Source of the DNA: an uncultured Mycoplasmatota bacterium | GTDB lineage: Bacteria > Bacillota_I > Bacilli_A > RF39 > UBA660 | Direction of reading: 5' to 3' | Assembly (NCBI GenBank): GCA_900543675.1 | Contig: UQRY01000001.1 | Coordinates: forward strand, 1 to 64,000 | DNA: 64,000 bases | The notes under the pieces: generated by a model | The model's input: the letters and a program-made list of their open reading frames with translations, nothing else | Told to the model about the DNA's origin: nothing | Databases searched by the model: none | Part shown: piece after piece, positions 1-7,762 of the stretch | Layout of the letters: the number at the start of each line of letters is the position of its first letter | How positions within the stretch are numbered: the stretch's first letter is position 1 | Translations under genes and position numbers: made by a program

Positions 1-535
1 GATGATTCACTTCTACTAATACACTAACATAGTATTTACCACTTGAATACTCACTAATAGTTGCGTTGATAATTCTTCCAGGTAAAGATTCTAAATTTCT
101 ATATCCTCTAATCTTTACTTCTTTTAATTTAGGAAGAGTAATTACTTTTCTTTTTAAATCTACTTTAATATTCTCATATTTTCTTCCTTTATAAGTACTC
201 GTAATATAATTCGTTCGATAACTTCTTTTTGAACTATACTTTCCTTTAAACTTAGGATAATTGTTTTGATGTTTGGTAAATCGTTTAAATGCGTCCTCTA
301 AATCAAATAAACTGCATCTTAAACTACAAGAGTCCACTTCTTTTAAGAATGGATATTCTGAATATAAATTAGGAAAATCTTTAATCGTATCGAAACAAGT
401 CAAATGTTCTTTTTTTCTTTTTTCAAGATAATGATTATAAACCAGTCTTGTACAACCAAACGTCTTTTGAAGTTGAATGATTTGTTTATCATTTGGATAA
501 AGACGGAATTGGTAACTTTTATACAACATACTCAT
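1..535 (-). CDS. tnpB: TnpB-family (IS605 OrfB-like) protein, 5' part only, runs off the left edge
   Basis: Reading the minus strand from the ATG at 535 gives an open frame to the window edge (about 178 codons). It begins MSMLYKSYQFRLYPNDKQ and continues with an FGCTRLVYNHYL stretch, the typical start of TnpB proteins (RLYP, then fG..R.vyN). A GGGAGGG ribosome site lies just upstream. TnpB is the RNA-guided nuclease carried by IS200/IS605 elements and their relatives. Only the N-terminal helix-turn-helix/wedge part is in the window; the RuvC motifs, zinc finger and guide RNA would lie to the left and cannot be checked. An alternative ATG lies at 529. The 19-bp motif at 601-619 recurs upstream of two nuclease genes at 15-16.6 kb. 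Confidence 0.85.
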   Translation of the reverse strand, partial: MSMLYKSYQFRLYPNDKQIIQLQKTFGCTRLVYNHYLEKRKKEHLTCFDTIKDFPNLYSEYPFLKEVDSCSLRCSLFDLEDAFKRFTKHQNNYPKFKGKYSSKRSYRTNYITSTYKGRKYENIKVDLKRKVITLPKLKEVKIRGYRNLESLPGRIINATISEYSSGKYYVSVLVEVNH

Positions 536-660
536 GTCTATCCCTCCCTGTTGTGAATGGTTAATAGGAGTTTATCAAACAAACGTATGTGAATCAAGCG
601 AATTACAAAATTTTCTATTTTTTATTTTATTCTTCTATACCAAGCAAATTCCTAGTATAT

Positions 661-684
661 AAAAAAGAACTTTTGACAAGTTCT
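661..684 (-). terminator. Intrinsic terminator after tRNA-Leu
   Basis: On the minus strand AGAACTT, a five-base loop and AAGTTCT are followed by a run of T. It lies about 50 bases downstream of tRNA-Leu and before tnpB. Confidence 0.7.
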
Positions 685-730
685 ATTTATAAATTATCCA
701 ACCAACTAAAGGTTCAGATTAAATTCTCAT

Positions 731-815
731 GGTGCCCGAGGTCGGACTTGAACCGACACGGTATTGCTACCAATGGATTTTGAGTCCATCGCGTCTACCA
801 TTCCACCACTCGGGC
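731..815 (-). tRNA. tRNA-Leu (anticodon CAA)
   Basis: The minus strand folds as a class II tRNA: acceptor stem GCCCGAG paired with CTCGGGC, D arm containing TGGTAGACGC, anticodon stem-loop with loop CTCAAAA (anticodon CAA), a variable arm, and the T arm with GGTTCAAGTCC. The CCA end is encoded (731-733). A long variable arm and the CAA anticodon identify leucine. Confidence 0.95.
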
Positions 816-881
816 AAGTAAATCAATTATAACAAGAAAAAAATAGAAAGTAAAGTAGTTTCCATAAAAAAGCCTAGGCAA

Positions 882-912
882 TAAAAAAAGTATAAGATTA
901 ACTCTCATACTT
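882..912 (-). terminator. Intrinsic terminator overlapping the end of the 175-aa membrane protein gene
   Basis: The minus strand reads AAGTATGAGA, loop, TCTTATACTT and then seven T. The stem includes one G-T pair and overlaps the last codons of the gene ending at 898. Confidence 0.65.
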
Positions 913-1425
913 TTTGACATACTTTTCACTAAACCAATAATCACCTAAGAAAATAATTACTCCAAAGGCAACAAAACAAGCAATAACCACCAATAACACA
1001 GATAAAAGTACATTATTAGGAACAATCCGATAAAAATTAATAAAAATATTATTAAAAGCCACTAACAAAGTAAATGCTGTAGTAATCAATAAAGAACTTA
1101 GTATAGCTTCTCCAAGATATACCTTAATACGTTCCTTCTTTTTTCTTTTCTTGATCAACTTTTGACGAAAGAAACATTTTTTATTAGAAGAGCGAAAATC
1201 AACTACATGAACAAAATAGATAACTACCGATAATACAAATAAAAAAATAAGTTCTAACAAACAATCCTGTAAAGATTCTTGACGACTATACTTATACATA
1301 CAAGCAATGATCAAATATAAATACACAAAAATCATCACAAAATAATAAACCTGACGAGCATTTACTTTTCCACCTTTTTGTAAATCAGACTCACTTTTCT
1401 TTTTCCTAACTATCTTCTTTTTCAT
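898..1425 (-). CDS. Small four-helix membrane protein of unknown function
   Basis: A 175-residue protein with a very basic N-terminus (MKKKIVRKKK), two hydrophobic segments at about residues 26-45 and 56-74, a basic cytoplasmic loop (about 80-100), and two more hydrophobic segments at about 107-130 and 138-160. The positive-inside rule places both ends and the central loop in the cytoplasm. A good RBS (TAGGAGG) precedes the ATG. It lies downstream of scpB but 59 bases away and may be transcribed with it. I do not recognise a family and propose no function. Confidence 0.75.
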   Translation of the reverse strand: MKKKIVRKKKSESDLQKGGKVNARQVYYFVMIFVYLYLIIACMYKYSRQESLQDCLLELIFLFVLSVVIYFVHVVDFRSSNKKCFFRQKLIKKRKKKERIKVYLGEAILSSLLITTAFTLLVAFNNIFINFYRIVPNNVLLSVLLVVIACFVAFGVIIFLGDYWFSEKYVKKYES

Positions 1426-1484
1426 ACGAAACCTCCTACCTTATATTATATTAAAAATATATCACAAGATAAGTAAAAAGTAAA

Positions 1485-2090
1485 TTACAGTTCTTCTAGT
1501 TCTTCGACTTTTTCACTCTCATCTATTTCCGTATATTTAGAATGATACAAATCAACATCTTCATTTTGAGAAATATCGATATGAGCAAAATCTTCTAGTT
1601 TAGGCAAATCCTCTTTCGACGACAAACCAAAATAGTCTAGAAACTCACTAGTTGTCCGATAAAGAATAGGTCTTCCTACCGCATCACTTCTTCCTACTTC
1701 TTTAATCAAACCTTTAGCCACTAATTTACGAATCATCTGACTACTACTAACGCCCCTGATTTCATCTACCTCTAACCTAGTAATCGGTTCATTATAAGCA
1801 ATAATGGCTAATGTTTCCAAAGCAGCTTGACTAAAAGTATTACTTTCAGGATTTTCAATTAATTTTTGAAAATATTTTTTATGTTCTGGCTTAGTCGTCA
1901 ATTTAAATCGATCTCCTAAAAAGTGAATCCGAATACCACTATCCTCTTTTTCATAACGGTCTCTTAACACATTTAAAATTTCTTTTACTTGGTCCAAATC
2001 CACTTCCAAAATCTCTACTAACTGATTAAGCGTTAACCCTTCTTCACCAACAACAAACAATAATCCCTCTACTACTGCTTCTAATTTCAT
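1485..2090 (-). CDS. scpB: Segregation and condensation protein B
   Basis: ScpB is the winged-helix kleisin-associated subunit of the SMC-ScpA-ScpB condensin that helps to compact and segregate chromosomes. The 201-residue product has the expected length and begins KLEAVVEGLLFV, with the signature stretch ALETLAIIAYNEPITRLEV (about residues 90-108) followed by IRGVSSSQMIRKL and GRPILYRTT, the second winged helix. The start codon overlaps the end of scpA by four bases, so the two are translationally coupled. The C-terminal 40 residues are acidic, as is common in this family. Confidence 0.97.
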   Translation of the reverse strand: MKLEAVVEGLLFVVGEEGLTLNQLVEILEVDLDQVKEILNVLRDRYEKEDSGIRIHFLGDRFKLTTKPEHKKYFQKLIENPESNTFSQAALETLAIIAYNEPITRLEVDEIRGVSSSQMIRKLVAKGLIKEVGRSDAVGRPILYRTTSEFLDYFGLSSKEDLPKLEDFAHIDISQNEDVDLYHSKYTEIDESEKVEELEEL

Positions 2091-2806
2091 GCAACCACCT
2101 CGATCATAATTTGTGAAAAATCACTTTCTTGTTTAATCAATAGCTCCTGTTTTTTAGCCATCTCTAAAATAGCCAAGAAAGTAACGACAATATATTCTTT
2201 AGTTACCACTTCAAATAATTCGAAAAAATCTACGCGTTTTCTTTTGGTTAAAATATCACGAATACTCTTTCTTCTTTCTTCCACCGTAATTTCTTTTTTG
2301 GTTACTGTCGTCTGAAGTGGTTTTTCTAATTCCTTACGATTCAAAAACTTTTGAAAAGCAAGCATTAAATCTTCCAAAGTAACATCACTACTAGGGACGA
2401 CCCCTTCTTCCACATATTCTTTTAAATTATCGGGAGCTTTGGTATAAAATTCTTGACGTAAAGATTCCAACTCTTTAAAATTCTTAGTTACCTCTTTATA
2501 TTTCTGATATTCTACCAAACGTCTAATCAAACGTTCTTTGGGATCTTCTTCCTCTTCTTCCCCTACATCTTTTTCTTGACGAGGAAGTAACATTCTACTT
2601 TTCATCTCGATTAATTCACTAGCCATCACTAAATATTCACTAGCAATATCCAAATTCAACTTTTCCATTTTCTGAATATAAGCCAAATACTCTTCGGCAA
2701 TATCCGCTATACTGATCTCCCATATATCTACTTTAGATTCTTTGATCAAATGTAACAACAAATCTAAAGGGCCTTCAAAATTATCTATTTTTACTTCATA
2801 CTCCAT
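2087..2806 (-). CDS. scpA: Segregation and condensation protein A (kleisin)
   Basis: ScpA bridges the SMC heads in the condensin ring. The 239-residue product opens with YEVKIDNFEGPLDLLLHLI, the conserved ScpA N-terminus that contacts the SMC neck, followed by the ASEYLVMASELIEMKSRMLL helix. The C-terminal winged helix that binds the SMC cap is seen in VVTFLAILEMAKKQELL. It is the first gene of a coupled scpA-scpB pair. The acidic EEEEEDPKERLIRR linker around residue 85 is typical. Confidence 0.97.
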   Translation of the reverse strand: MEYEVKIDNFEGPLDLLLHLIKESKVDIWEISIADIAEEYLAYIQKMEKLNLDIASEYLVMASELIEMKSRMLLPRQEKDVGEEEEEDPKERLIRRLVEYQKYKEVTKNFKELESLRQEFYTKAPDNLKEYVEEGVVPSSDVTLEDLMLAFQKFLNRKELEKPLQTTVTKKEITVEERRKSIRDILTKRKRVDFFELFEVVTKEYIVVTFLAILEMAKKQELLIKQESDFSQIMIEVVA

Positions 2807-2908
2807 GCTATCACCTATTAACTACTAAACATTATATCATAATACCGAAAAAAACTAAAAAAAGAAAGTCTCAGAAATAAAGATTTATGATATAATTACA
2901 TACAAGTT

Positions 2909-2999
2909 GGAGAGTTGTCTGAGTGGTCGAAAGTGTAGCACTCGAAATGCTATGAACGGTTAAGCCGTTCCCAGGGTTCGAATCCCTGACTCTCCGCCA
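2909..2999 (+). tRNA. tRNA-Ser (anticodon CGA)
   Basis: Class II tRNA: acceptor GGAGAGT/ACTCTCC, D arm with GAGTGGTCGAAAG, anticodon loop CTCGAAA (anticodon CGA), a long variable stem, T loop GGTTCGAATCC and encoded CCA. A TATAAT box at 2891-2896 lies 13 bases before the mature 5' end and probably serves as its -10 element. Confidence 0.95.
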
Positions 3000-3012
3000 T
3001 GAATAGAGATAA

Positions 3013-3036
3013 ATACTAGAAAGACTAGTATTTTTT
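3013..3036 (+). terminator. Intrinsic terminator after tRNA-Ser
   Basis: Perfect seven-base stem ATACTAG/CTAGTAT with loop AAAGA and six T, 13 bases after the tRNA. Confidence 0.8.
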
Positions 3037-3059
3037 CATATCATAGAATGAGGTTAACG

Positions 3060-3365
3060 ATGAAAAAATTTACGATGCGCGATGAAGAATTTATTTGTGA
3101 ACACTGTCATAAACAAGTAGCTAAACTAAATTATACCGCTAGAGATCACTGTCCCTTTTGCCTATACTCTAAACATGTTGATATTTTTCCTGGAGATAGA
3201 GCCAATTCTTGTCATGGATTATTAAAACCAATCGGAATAGAAAAATTTAAAGATAGTTATAAAATTATCTATCGTTGTGAAAAATGTCATCAACAACATA
3301 AAAATATCATCGCCAATGACGATGATATGGATATCATTATCGAATTATCGAAAAACAACAATTAA
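3060..3365 (+). CDS. RNHCP-domain zinc-binding protein
   Basis: A 101-residue protein with two zinc-ribbon-like Cys pairs (CEHCHKQV near the start and CEKCHQQH near the end) around the family core RDHCPFCLYSKHVD, PGDRANSCHG and LLKPIGI. These match the RNHCP domain family, whose members are small and of unknown biochemical role; nucleic-acid binding is often suggested because of the zinc ribbons. I chose the ATG at 3060 because GAGG lies six bases upstream; an ATG at 3048 has no ribosome site. The gene converges on spoVAE and overlaps its end by four bases. Confidence 0.8.
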   Translation: MKKFTMRDEEFICEHCHKQVAKLNYTARDHCPFCLYSKHVDIFPGDRANSCHGLLKPIGIEKFKDSYKIIYRCEKCHQQHKNIIANDDDMDIIIELSKNNN

Positions 3366-3712
3366 TTTTGTGGTCTAAAGAATAAGCTAAAAATAAAGGT
3401 AAAGACAATAGCCGCCGTAATACCAGAAGCAGTAAGATCAAACATTCCCATTAGTAGTCCCATAATTCCCATATCACTAGCCTTATCTAATGCCCCATGA
3501 ATAAGGGAATGACCAAAACTAGTAATTGGAACTAACGCACCAGCTCCTACGCGATTAATAATCTGATCATAAATACTAAAAGTATCTAAAAAAGCACCAG
3601 TTACCACAAAAATACTAGTAATATGGCCAGCTGTTAATTTTGTATTGTCCAAAATCACTTGACCCAAAAGACAAATAAATCCACAGAACAAGAAAGAAGT
3701 TAAATAGATCAT
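3362..3712 (-). CDS. spoVAE: Stage V sporulation protein AE (SpoVAE)
   Basis: A 116-residue integral membrane protein with GHITSIFVVTGAFLDTF and PITSFGHSLIHGALDKA, matching the short SpoVAE (SpoVAEB) family. SpoVA proteins form the inner-membrane channel that takes up dipicolinic acid into the forespore and releases it at germination. The ATG overlaps the TGA of spoVAD. About four hydrophobic segments are visible. It is the last gene of a three-gene spoVAC-AD-AE set; spoVAA, AB and AF are not in the window, as in many anaerobic spore formers. Confidence 0.93.
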   Translation of the reverse strand: MIYLTSFLFCGFICLLGQVILDNTKLTAGHITSIFVVTGAFLDTFSIYDQIINRVGAGALVPITSFGHSLIHGALDKASDMGIMGLLMGMFDLTASGITAAIVFTFIFSLFFRPQN

Positions 3713-4704
3713 TTGATAACCTCCAAACTGATTGCATGCGCAATACTTAAAATATTTTCATGTTGATAGACAAAGGTAGGAGAAAATAACGCTCCCGTTG
3801 CGACCAATAATACTTTTTTAATTTTCTTCTTTTTCAACAGTTCTAACACAACACTATAGTTCACTAAAGCACTACATACCGGTCCAGAGCCACCAGCTTG
3901 GACCTCTTTTTGTTTTTCCAAGTCATAAAGCATAGTACCACAATCATTATAATTTCTACTGATATCTAATTCGTATTCTGTTTTCATGAAATCGATCAAA
4001 ATCTCTTTACCATAAGTCCCTAAATCACCAGTTAAAATCAAATCATAATAATCAGGAGTACGATTTAAATCCATCAAATGACGATGTATCGTATCCGCAG
4101 CAGCAGGCGCCATAACGGCTCCCATATTAAAGGGATCATTCTGTTCATAATCAACAATCCGTCCAATCGTAGAACTTTCTACTTTAATTCCTGTATTTTC
4201 ATTGGTTAATAAAATACTAGCTCCTCCAGTTGCGGTAAATGTTGCGGTCTTCGGTTTTGGTGCTCCATACTCAGTTGGATTACGGAATTGCTTTTCACTA
4301 GACATATTATGCGATGAAGTAGAAGCAATCGCTCTGTTGACTTTACCACCATCAATTAAACTACTGCCTAAAATCATTCCCTCGACACTTGTCGCACAGG
4401 CACTGTAAATGCCTAAGAAAGGGAAATTAAATTTTTCAGAAGAATAACAGGAAGAAGTAATTTGATTCATCAAATCTCCTGAAATGATGACATCGATATC
4501 CTCTTTTGTTTTCTTCGTTTTTTTAAGTAAAGCACGAATACTATCTTCTAAAATTTTCGCTTCTGCCGTTTCCCAAGACTTTTCCCCATGATACAAATTA
4601 TCAAATGTCTGATCAAAATATTTTTTTAATGGTCCTTTAGCTTCATAAGGTCCCGCGATCGTTGCTGCATCTTCAACAAATACTTGATTATATTTAAATG
4701 TCAT
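3709..4704 (-). CDS. spoVAD: Stage V sporulation protein AD (SpoVAD)
   Basis: SpoVAD is the thiolase-fold, dipicolinate-binding soluble component of the SpoVA channel complex on the outer face of the spore inner membrane. The 331-residue product has the family length and motifs: VEDAATIAGPYEAKGPL at the N-terminus, GIYSACATSVEGM (the position of the thiolase nucleophile region), SSHNMSSEKQFRNPTEYG and the C-terminal QAGGSGPVCSALV. A GGGAGGTTAGAAG site precedes the ATG. Three bases separate it from spoVAC, and it overlaps spoVAE. Confidence 0.96.
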   Translation of the reverse strand: MTFKYNQVFVEDAATIAGPYEAKGPLKKYFDQTFDNLYHGEKSWETAEAKILEDSIRALLKKTKKTKEDIDVIISGDLMNQITSSCYSSEKFNFPFLGIYSACATSVEGMILGSSLIDGGKVNRAIASTSSHNMSSEKQFRNPTEYGAPKPKTATFTATGGASILLTNENTGIKVESSTIGRIVDYEQNDPFNMGAVMAPAAADTIHRHLMDLNRTPDYYDLILTGDLGTYGKEILIDFMKTEYELDISRNYNDCGTMLYDLEKQKEVQAGGSGPVCSALVNYSVVLELLKKKKIKKVLLVATGALFSPTFVYQHENILSIAHAISLEVIK

Positions 4705-4707
4705 CTT

Positions 4708-5148
4708 CTAACCTCCCATAATAATCAATCTAAGCATTCCAAAAAACCAAGCCGAAACTACCCCATATAAAATTACACTACCCGCTAATTTAAAAATATT
4801 ACTACCTAATCCAAAAATAGGTCCTTCTTTTCGATATTCGATACCTGCACTCGTCATCGAATGAGCAAAACCAGTAATGGGAATAATTAATCCACACTTA
4901 CAGAAATTTACCCATTTATCAAAGAAACCTAGTGCAGTAAACAAACTAGCTAGAAAGATTAAAGTCACTAGCATAAAGGTAGAAGCATCCTTAGTGGAAA
5001 TCTCAAAAAAACCTGCATAAAACTCTGTTAACAACTGTCCAATTACTCCGACAATACCACCCGTCACAAATGCAATAAACGCATTTTGACTTCTTGTCTC
5101 CGTCGGTTGATGTTTTTTCACCAACTCTTTATATCTTGTCTTTTCCAT
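4708..5148 (-). CDS. spoVAC: Stage V sporulation protein AC (SpoVAC)
   Basis: A 146-residue polytopic membrane protein containing AFVTGGIVGVIGQLLTEFY and GLIIPITGFAHSMTSAGIEYRKEG, diagnostic for SpoVAC, a mechanosensitive-channel-like part of the dipicolinic acid transporter. The ATG at 5148 is chosen because GGGTGAT lies seven bases before it; a GTG at 5163 would leave the site inside the gene. It leads the spoVAC-AD-AE set and has its own sigma-G-like promoter, separated from sigF by a terminator. Confidence 0.94.
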   Translation of the reverse strand: MEKTRYKELVKKHQPTETRSQNAFIAFVTGGIVGVIGQLLTEFYAGFFEISTKDASTFMLVTLIFLASLFTALGFFDKWVNFCKCGLIIPITGFAHSMTSAGIEYRKEGPIFGLGSNIFKLAGSVILYGVVSAWFFGMLRLIIMGG

Positions 5149-5166
5149 CCATTTATCACCCACTAA

Positions 5167-5196
5167 TAGTATGAGGAAAAGAAAAAAATTCTATAC
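5167..5196 (-). promoter_or_regulatory. Sigma-G-type promoter of the spoVA genes
   Basis: On the minus strand GTATA (5192-5196) and CATACTA (5167-5173) are separated by 18 bases, matching the forespore sigma-G consensus (GHATR, 17-18 bases, CATNHTA). spoVA is a known sigma-G target in Bacillus. The predicted start lies very close to the ribosome site of spoVAC, so the leader would be very short. Confidence 0.6.
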
Positions 5197-5224
5197 AAAA
5201 AGATAGCTACAATTCCTAGCTATC
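5197..5224 (-). terminator. Intrinsic terminator between sigF and spoVAC
   Basis: Perfect eight-base stem GATAGCTA/TAGCTATC with a seven-base loop, then five T, on the minus strand. It overlaps the last codons of sigF and ends just before the sigma-G-like -35 element. Confidence 0.75.
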
Positions 5225-5878
5225 TGTTAATACACCTCGTAATTTTTTTAAAATCTTTGTTTCTTCTCGAGAAACTTTTACTTGATTGACCCCTAATACT
5301 TTACTCGTTTCACTTTGAGTCATATCTTCAAAGTAACGGCAAGAGATCAATTTTCTCTCTTCTTCATCTAAATCCTCTACTGCTTGTTTTAAATCAAGCA
5401 CATCCGCATCATACCCAACTTCTTCATAAGCTAATGTATGATAAAGATTCATTTCTTTTCCTTCATCATCTTCATTTAAAGCATAATCTAAACTACGCAC
5501 AAACTCCTGAGACAACATCACTTCTTCAATCACACTACGATCAATCTCTAAAAAATGACTAACTTCATCAATCGTTGGTTCTTTTTGTAGACGTTGTCTA
5601 AGTATCTCCCTAGCCCGCTCAATTGGTTTTACTAACGAAGATAATTCTTTACTGATCTTAATATTTTTATTTTCTCGTACATATTTTAAAATTTCTCCTT
5701 TAATATAAAGAAAAGCATAAGAAGAAAACTTCGTATTCTGGCTAGGATCATAATGATCCAAAGCATTTAATAACCCAATCCTACCTACTTGTATCAAGTC
5801 ATCCATATCATAGTAATAACGAAACTTATTCGCATACGCCACTATTCTTCCTTCATATTCTTGTAAATCGATAGCCAT
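5216..5878 (-). CDS. sigF: Sporulation sigma factor, SigF-like
   Basis: A 220-residue sigma-70 family protein. Region 2 holds YYDMDDLIQVGRIGLLNALDHYDP and FSSYAFLYIKGEILKYVREN, region 3 follows (about residues 90-130), and region 4 ends with LGVNQVKVSREETKILKKL, the recognition helix of the SigB/F/G group. It belongs to the SigF/SigG class; I prefer SigF because a SpoIIAA homologue lies upstream and spoVA genes downstream, as in the Bacillus spoIIA-spoVA region. SigF is the first forespore-specific sigma factor and is normally held by the anti-sigma kinase SpoIIAB, which is absent from this locus. Confidence 0.88.
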   Translation of the reverse strand: MAIDLQEYEGRIVAYANKFRYYYDMDDLIQVGRIGLLNALDHYDPSQNTKFSSYAFLYIKGEILKYVRENKNIKISKELSSLVKPIERAREILRQRLQKEPTIDEVSHFLEIDRSVIEEVMLSQEFVRSLDYALNEDDEGKEMNLYHTLAYEEVGYDADVLDLKQAVEDLDEEERKLISCRYFEDMTQSETSKVLGVNQVKVSREETKILKKLRGVLTDS

Positions 5879-5934
5879 ATTTTCACCCTTATCTTATTTT
5901 ATTTAAGGACTGCGACCTACAACTACCTAATAAA

Positions 5935-6285
5935 CTAAATATGCATTAAACGAAAAGCACTTAATTCATCACTACTCCTTTCCACATCCGGCAAAGCTTG
6001 ATCTAATTCATCAGCTACTTTTTGATTTAAATGCGATCTATCCCCACAGACAATTAACCTTCCATCATGTAAGACAATATCATGGTAGTGACTCATAATC
6101 ACACTAACCCCTTCTTCATCAAGAAAAGATAAATCCTCCAAATTAATTACAAAATAACGTACTCCATGAACGTGAATCATCCGATCTAATACTTCATTTA
6201 ACTCTTTTGATGTCCGTTTACTAAGAACCCCTTCTAATCGTACAAACAACATCCCATGTACAAACTCCATATCGATTTGGAACAT
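5935..6285 (-). CDS. spoIIAA: SpoIIAA-like STAS-domain anti-sigma factor antagonist with Glu at the phosphorylation site
   Basis: A 116-residue STAS protein, the same length as SpoIIAA, with ATG at 6285 behind a strong AGAGGTGG site (an upstream in-frame extension to 6384 lacks one). SpoIIAA frees SigF by binding the anti-sigma kinase SpoIIAB unless Ser58 is phosphorylated. The Bacillus motif MDSSGLGVI is here LDEEGVSVI: Asp56 and Gly59 are kept, but Ser57 and Ser58 are both Glu. The protein therefore cannot be a normal SpoIIAB/SpoIIE substrate. Only a 56-base gap lies between it and sigF, where spoIIAB would be expected. It could also be an unrelated STAS antagonist of another sigma system, but position and length argue for SpoIIAA. 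Confidence 0.8.
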   Translation of the reverse strand: MFQIDMEFVHGMLFVRLEGVLSKRTSKELNEVLDRMIHVHGVRYFVINLEDLSFLDEEGVSVIMSHYHDIVLHDGRLIVCGDRSHLNQKVADELDQALPDVERSSDELSAFRLMHI

Positions 6286-6344
6286 AATCCACCTCTTATT
6301 CTTGTATATTAAATATAGACCACTTTTCAAAAAAATTATACAAC

Positions 6345-6351
6345 TTCGACA
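6345..6351 (-). promoter_or_regulatory. Spo0A box (TGTCGAA) upstream of spoIIAA-sigF
   Basis: Minus-strand TTTTGTCGAAG holds the core 0A box TGTCGAA about 60 bases before the spoIIAA ATG. The Bacillus spoIIA operon is activated by Spo0A through such boxes. A TATAAT follows four bases later. I see no convincing sigma-H promoter, and a seven-base match alone can occur by chance in this window. Confidence 0.45.
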
Positions 6352-6380
6352 AAACCTCCAAAAAGTTTTAAAAAAAGAAG

Positions 6381-7709
6381 TCATGACAACTTCTTATGAA
6401 ACTCTAAATTTTTAATTATTCTCTTACCTGGTACCTGATCTTGTAAAATTTCATTTAAATCACTTAGCTTACCAACCACTTCCTGTCTTTTCTGAATCAA
6501 TTTTTGTTTTTCTTGTTCTAACTTTCTAATCTCATCGAAACAATCAGGCGCTTCTTCAATTGCGGTTAACACATGGGATAAACGTCGATACTCTTTAGGA
6601 TTAGAAGCATTCTCTCTTCGTGCCACTAAACGCTCCATAACAAAAATTTTAAAATCAGGTCGTGGAAGAATTTTCTCTTGTTCACAAATTCTATCCATAA
6701 TTACAGGAACTAAATCCATAGTTATTTGAAAATTAGGTAGCTCAATAAAATTTAGTAAATCAGAAAACTGTAATTGTTGAACAATTGCTAAATCATTATT
6801 TTTTCTTATCCTAGCAGGTAACTTTTGATAACTAGGATCTTCATATAAACAGCGAAAAGGATAAAGATACTTTTCTTTAGCAATAAAACTAACGATTGAA
6901 ACATCGCCACATTCTCTTTTTAATTTCAAAGAAGAACTGTCCCAACAATACCTACTAACATCGATTCCCATCTTTTGAAAATGAACAAACCAACTATACA
7001 TTTTTTGATCCTTTAATTCATCGATAAACTCTGAAAAAGAGTAACTGCCTTCATCATTGACAAAGGCATCAAACAAAGCTTTTTTCTTTTCTATAACCTC
7101 GTCTTTTTTTCTTCTTTTTAAACCACGGCTATCTTGATCAAAAAAGTATTCTAAAAATTCAAGATTTCTCTTCTTTACCCCTTTCTGACACATCAACTCA
7201 AATAACATTAACCGACGCTGAAAAGAAATATCAGAAAGTAATAATTCAACAGCCACAGAAAAAGAAGAATCATCTAAACATAAATCAGAAAAACTAAGTT
7301 CACCAATATCATTTACTCGCCAAGATAATGATCTTAACATATCTAAAGCTTGCTCTCTTTTTTCAGAAAGAGAAAATTCCTTTTCTAATTCTACATCTGG
7401 AACATGTTCTAGGTCTTCTTTCACATCTAAATACTCATTACATAAATTTTCAAGAATTTGAAAAGGGCCATCTTCTTCAAGTGGGATAAAGACCACATCA
7501 GGATCTTTCCAATCTTGAATTAATTTATCTACTAGTAAACATAAAAGAAAAGAATCTTTTAGTGGCTTTTTTGTAGAAGTCAAATGCTCATAAAGAGCAA
7601 GTAAATCATAAACTGTTTCCTCATTCTTCTTAAACACTTCTATTTTTTTCTCAAGTTCTTTTTTCTGCATATCAATATCCTTGGTATTTTCTACTTCTCC
7701 TATTGTCAT
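6381..7709 (-). CDS. Large cytoplasmic helical protein of unknown function
   Basis: A 442-residue soluble protein with no signal peptide or membrane segment. The first 40 residues and the region about 390-430 (IRKLEQEKQKLIQKRQEVV) look coiled-coil; the rest is acidic and mostly helical. Many Lys, Glu and Asp residues are present and no catalytic motif is recognisable. The RBS AGGGGGA supports the ATG at 7709. It ends about 95 bases upstream of the spoIIAA start and has the same orientation, so a sporulation-related role is possible only by neighbourhood. Confidence 0.7.
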   Translation of the reverse strand: MTIGEVENTKDIDMQKKELEKKIEVFKKNEETVYDLLALYEHLTSTKKPLKDSFLLCLLVDKLIQDWKDPDVVFIPLEEDGPFQILENLCNEYLDVKEDLEHVPDVELEKEFSLSEKREQALDMLRSLSWRVNDIGELSFSDLCLDDSSFSVAVELLLSDISFQRRLMLFELMCQKGVKKRNLEFLEYFFDQDSRGLKRRKKDEVIEKKKALFDAFVNDEGSYSFSEFIDELKDQKMYSWFVHFQKMGIDVSRYCWDSSSLKLKRECGDVSIVSFIAKEKYLYPFRCLYEDPSYQKLPARIRKNNDLAIVQQLQFSDLLNFIELPNFQITMDLVPVIMDRICEQEKILPRPDFKIFVMERLVARRENASNPKEYRRLSHVLTAIEEAPDCFDEIRKLEQEKQKLIQKRQEVVGKLSDLNEILQDQVPGKRIIKNLEFHKKLS

Positions 7710-7762
7710 TATCTATTTCCCCCTATTAATACTATAACGAAACTTAAAGGAAAAAGCAATCA

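Noticed and set aside
589..783. Plus-strand open frame of 64 codons
   Set aside because: It crosses tRNA-Leu and its terminator and has no ribosome site or similarity.
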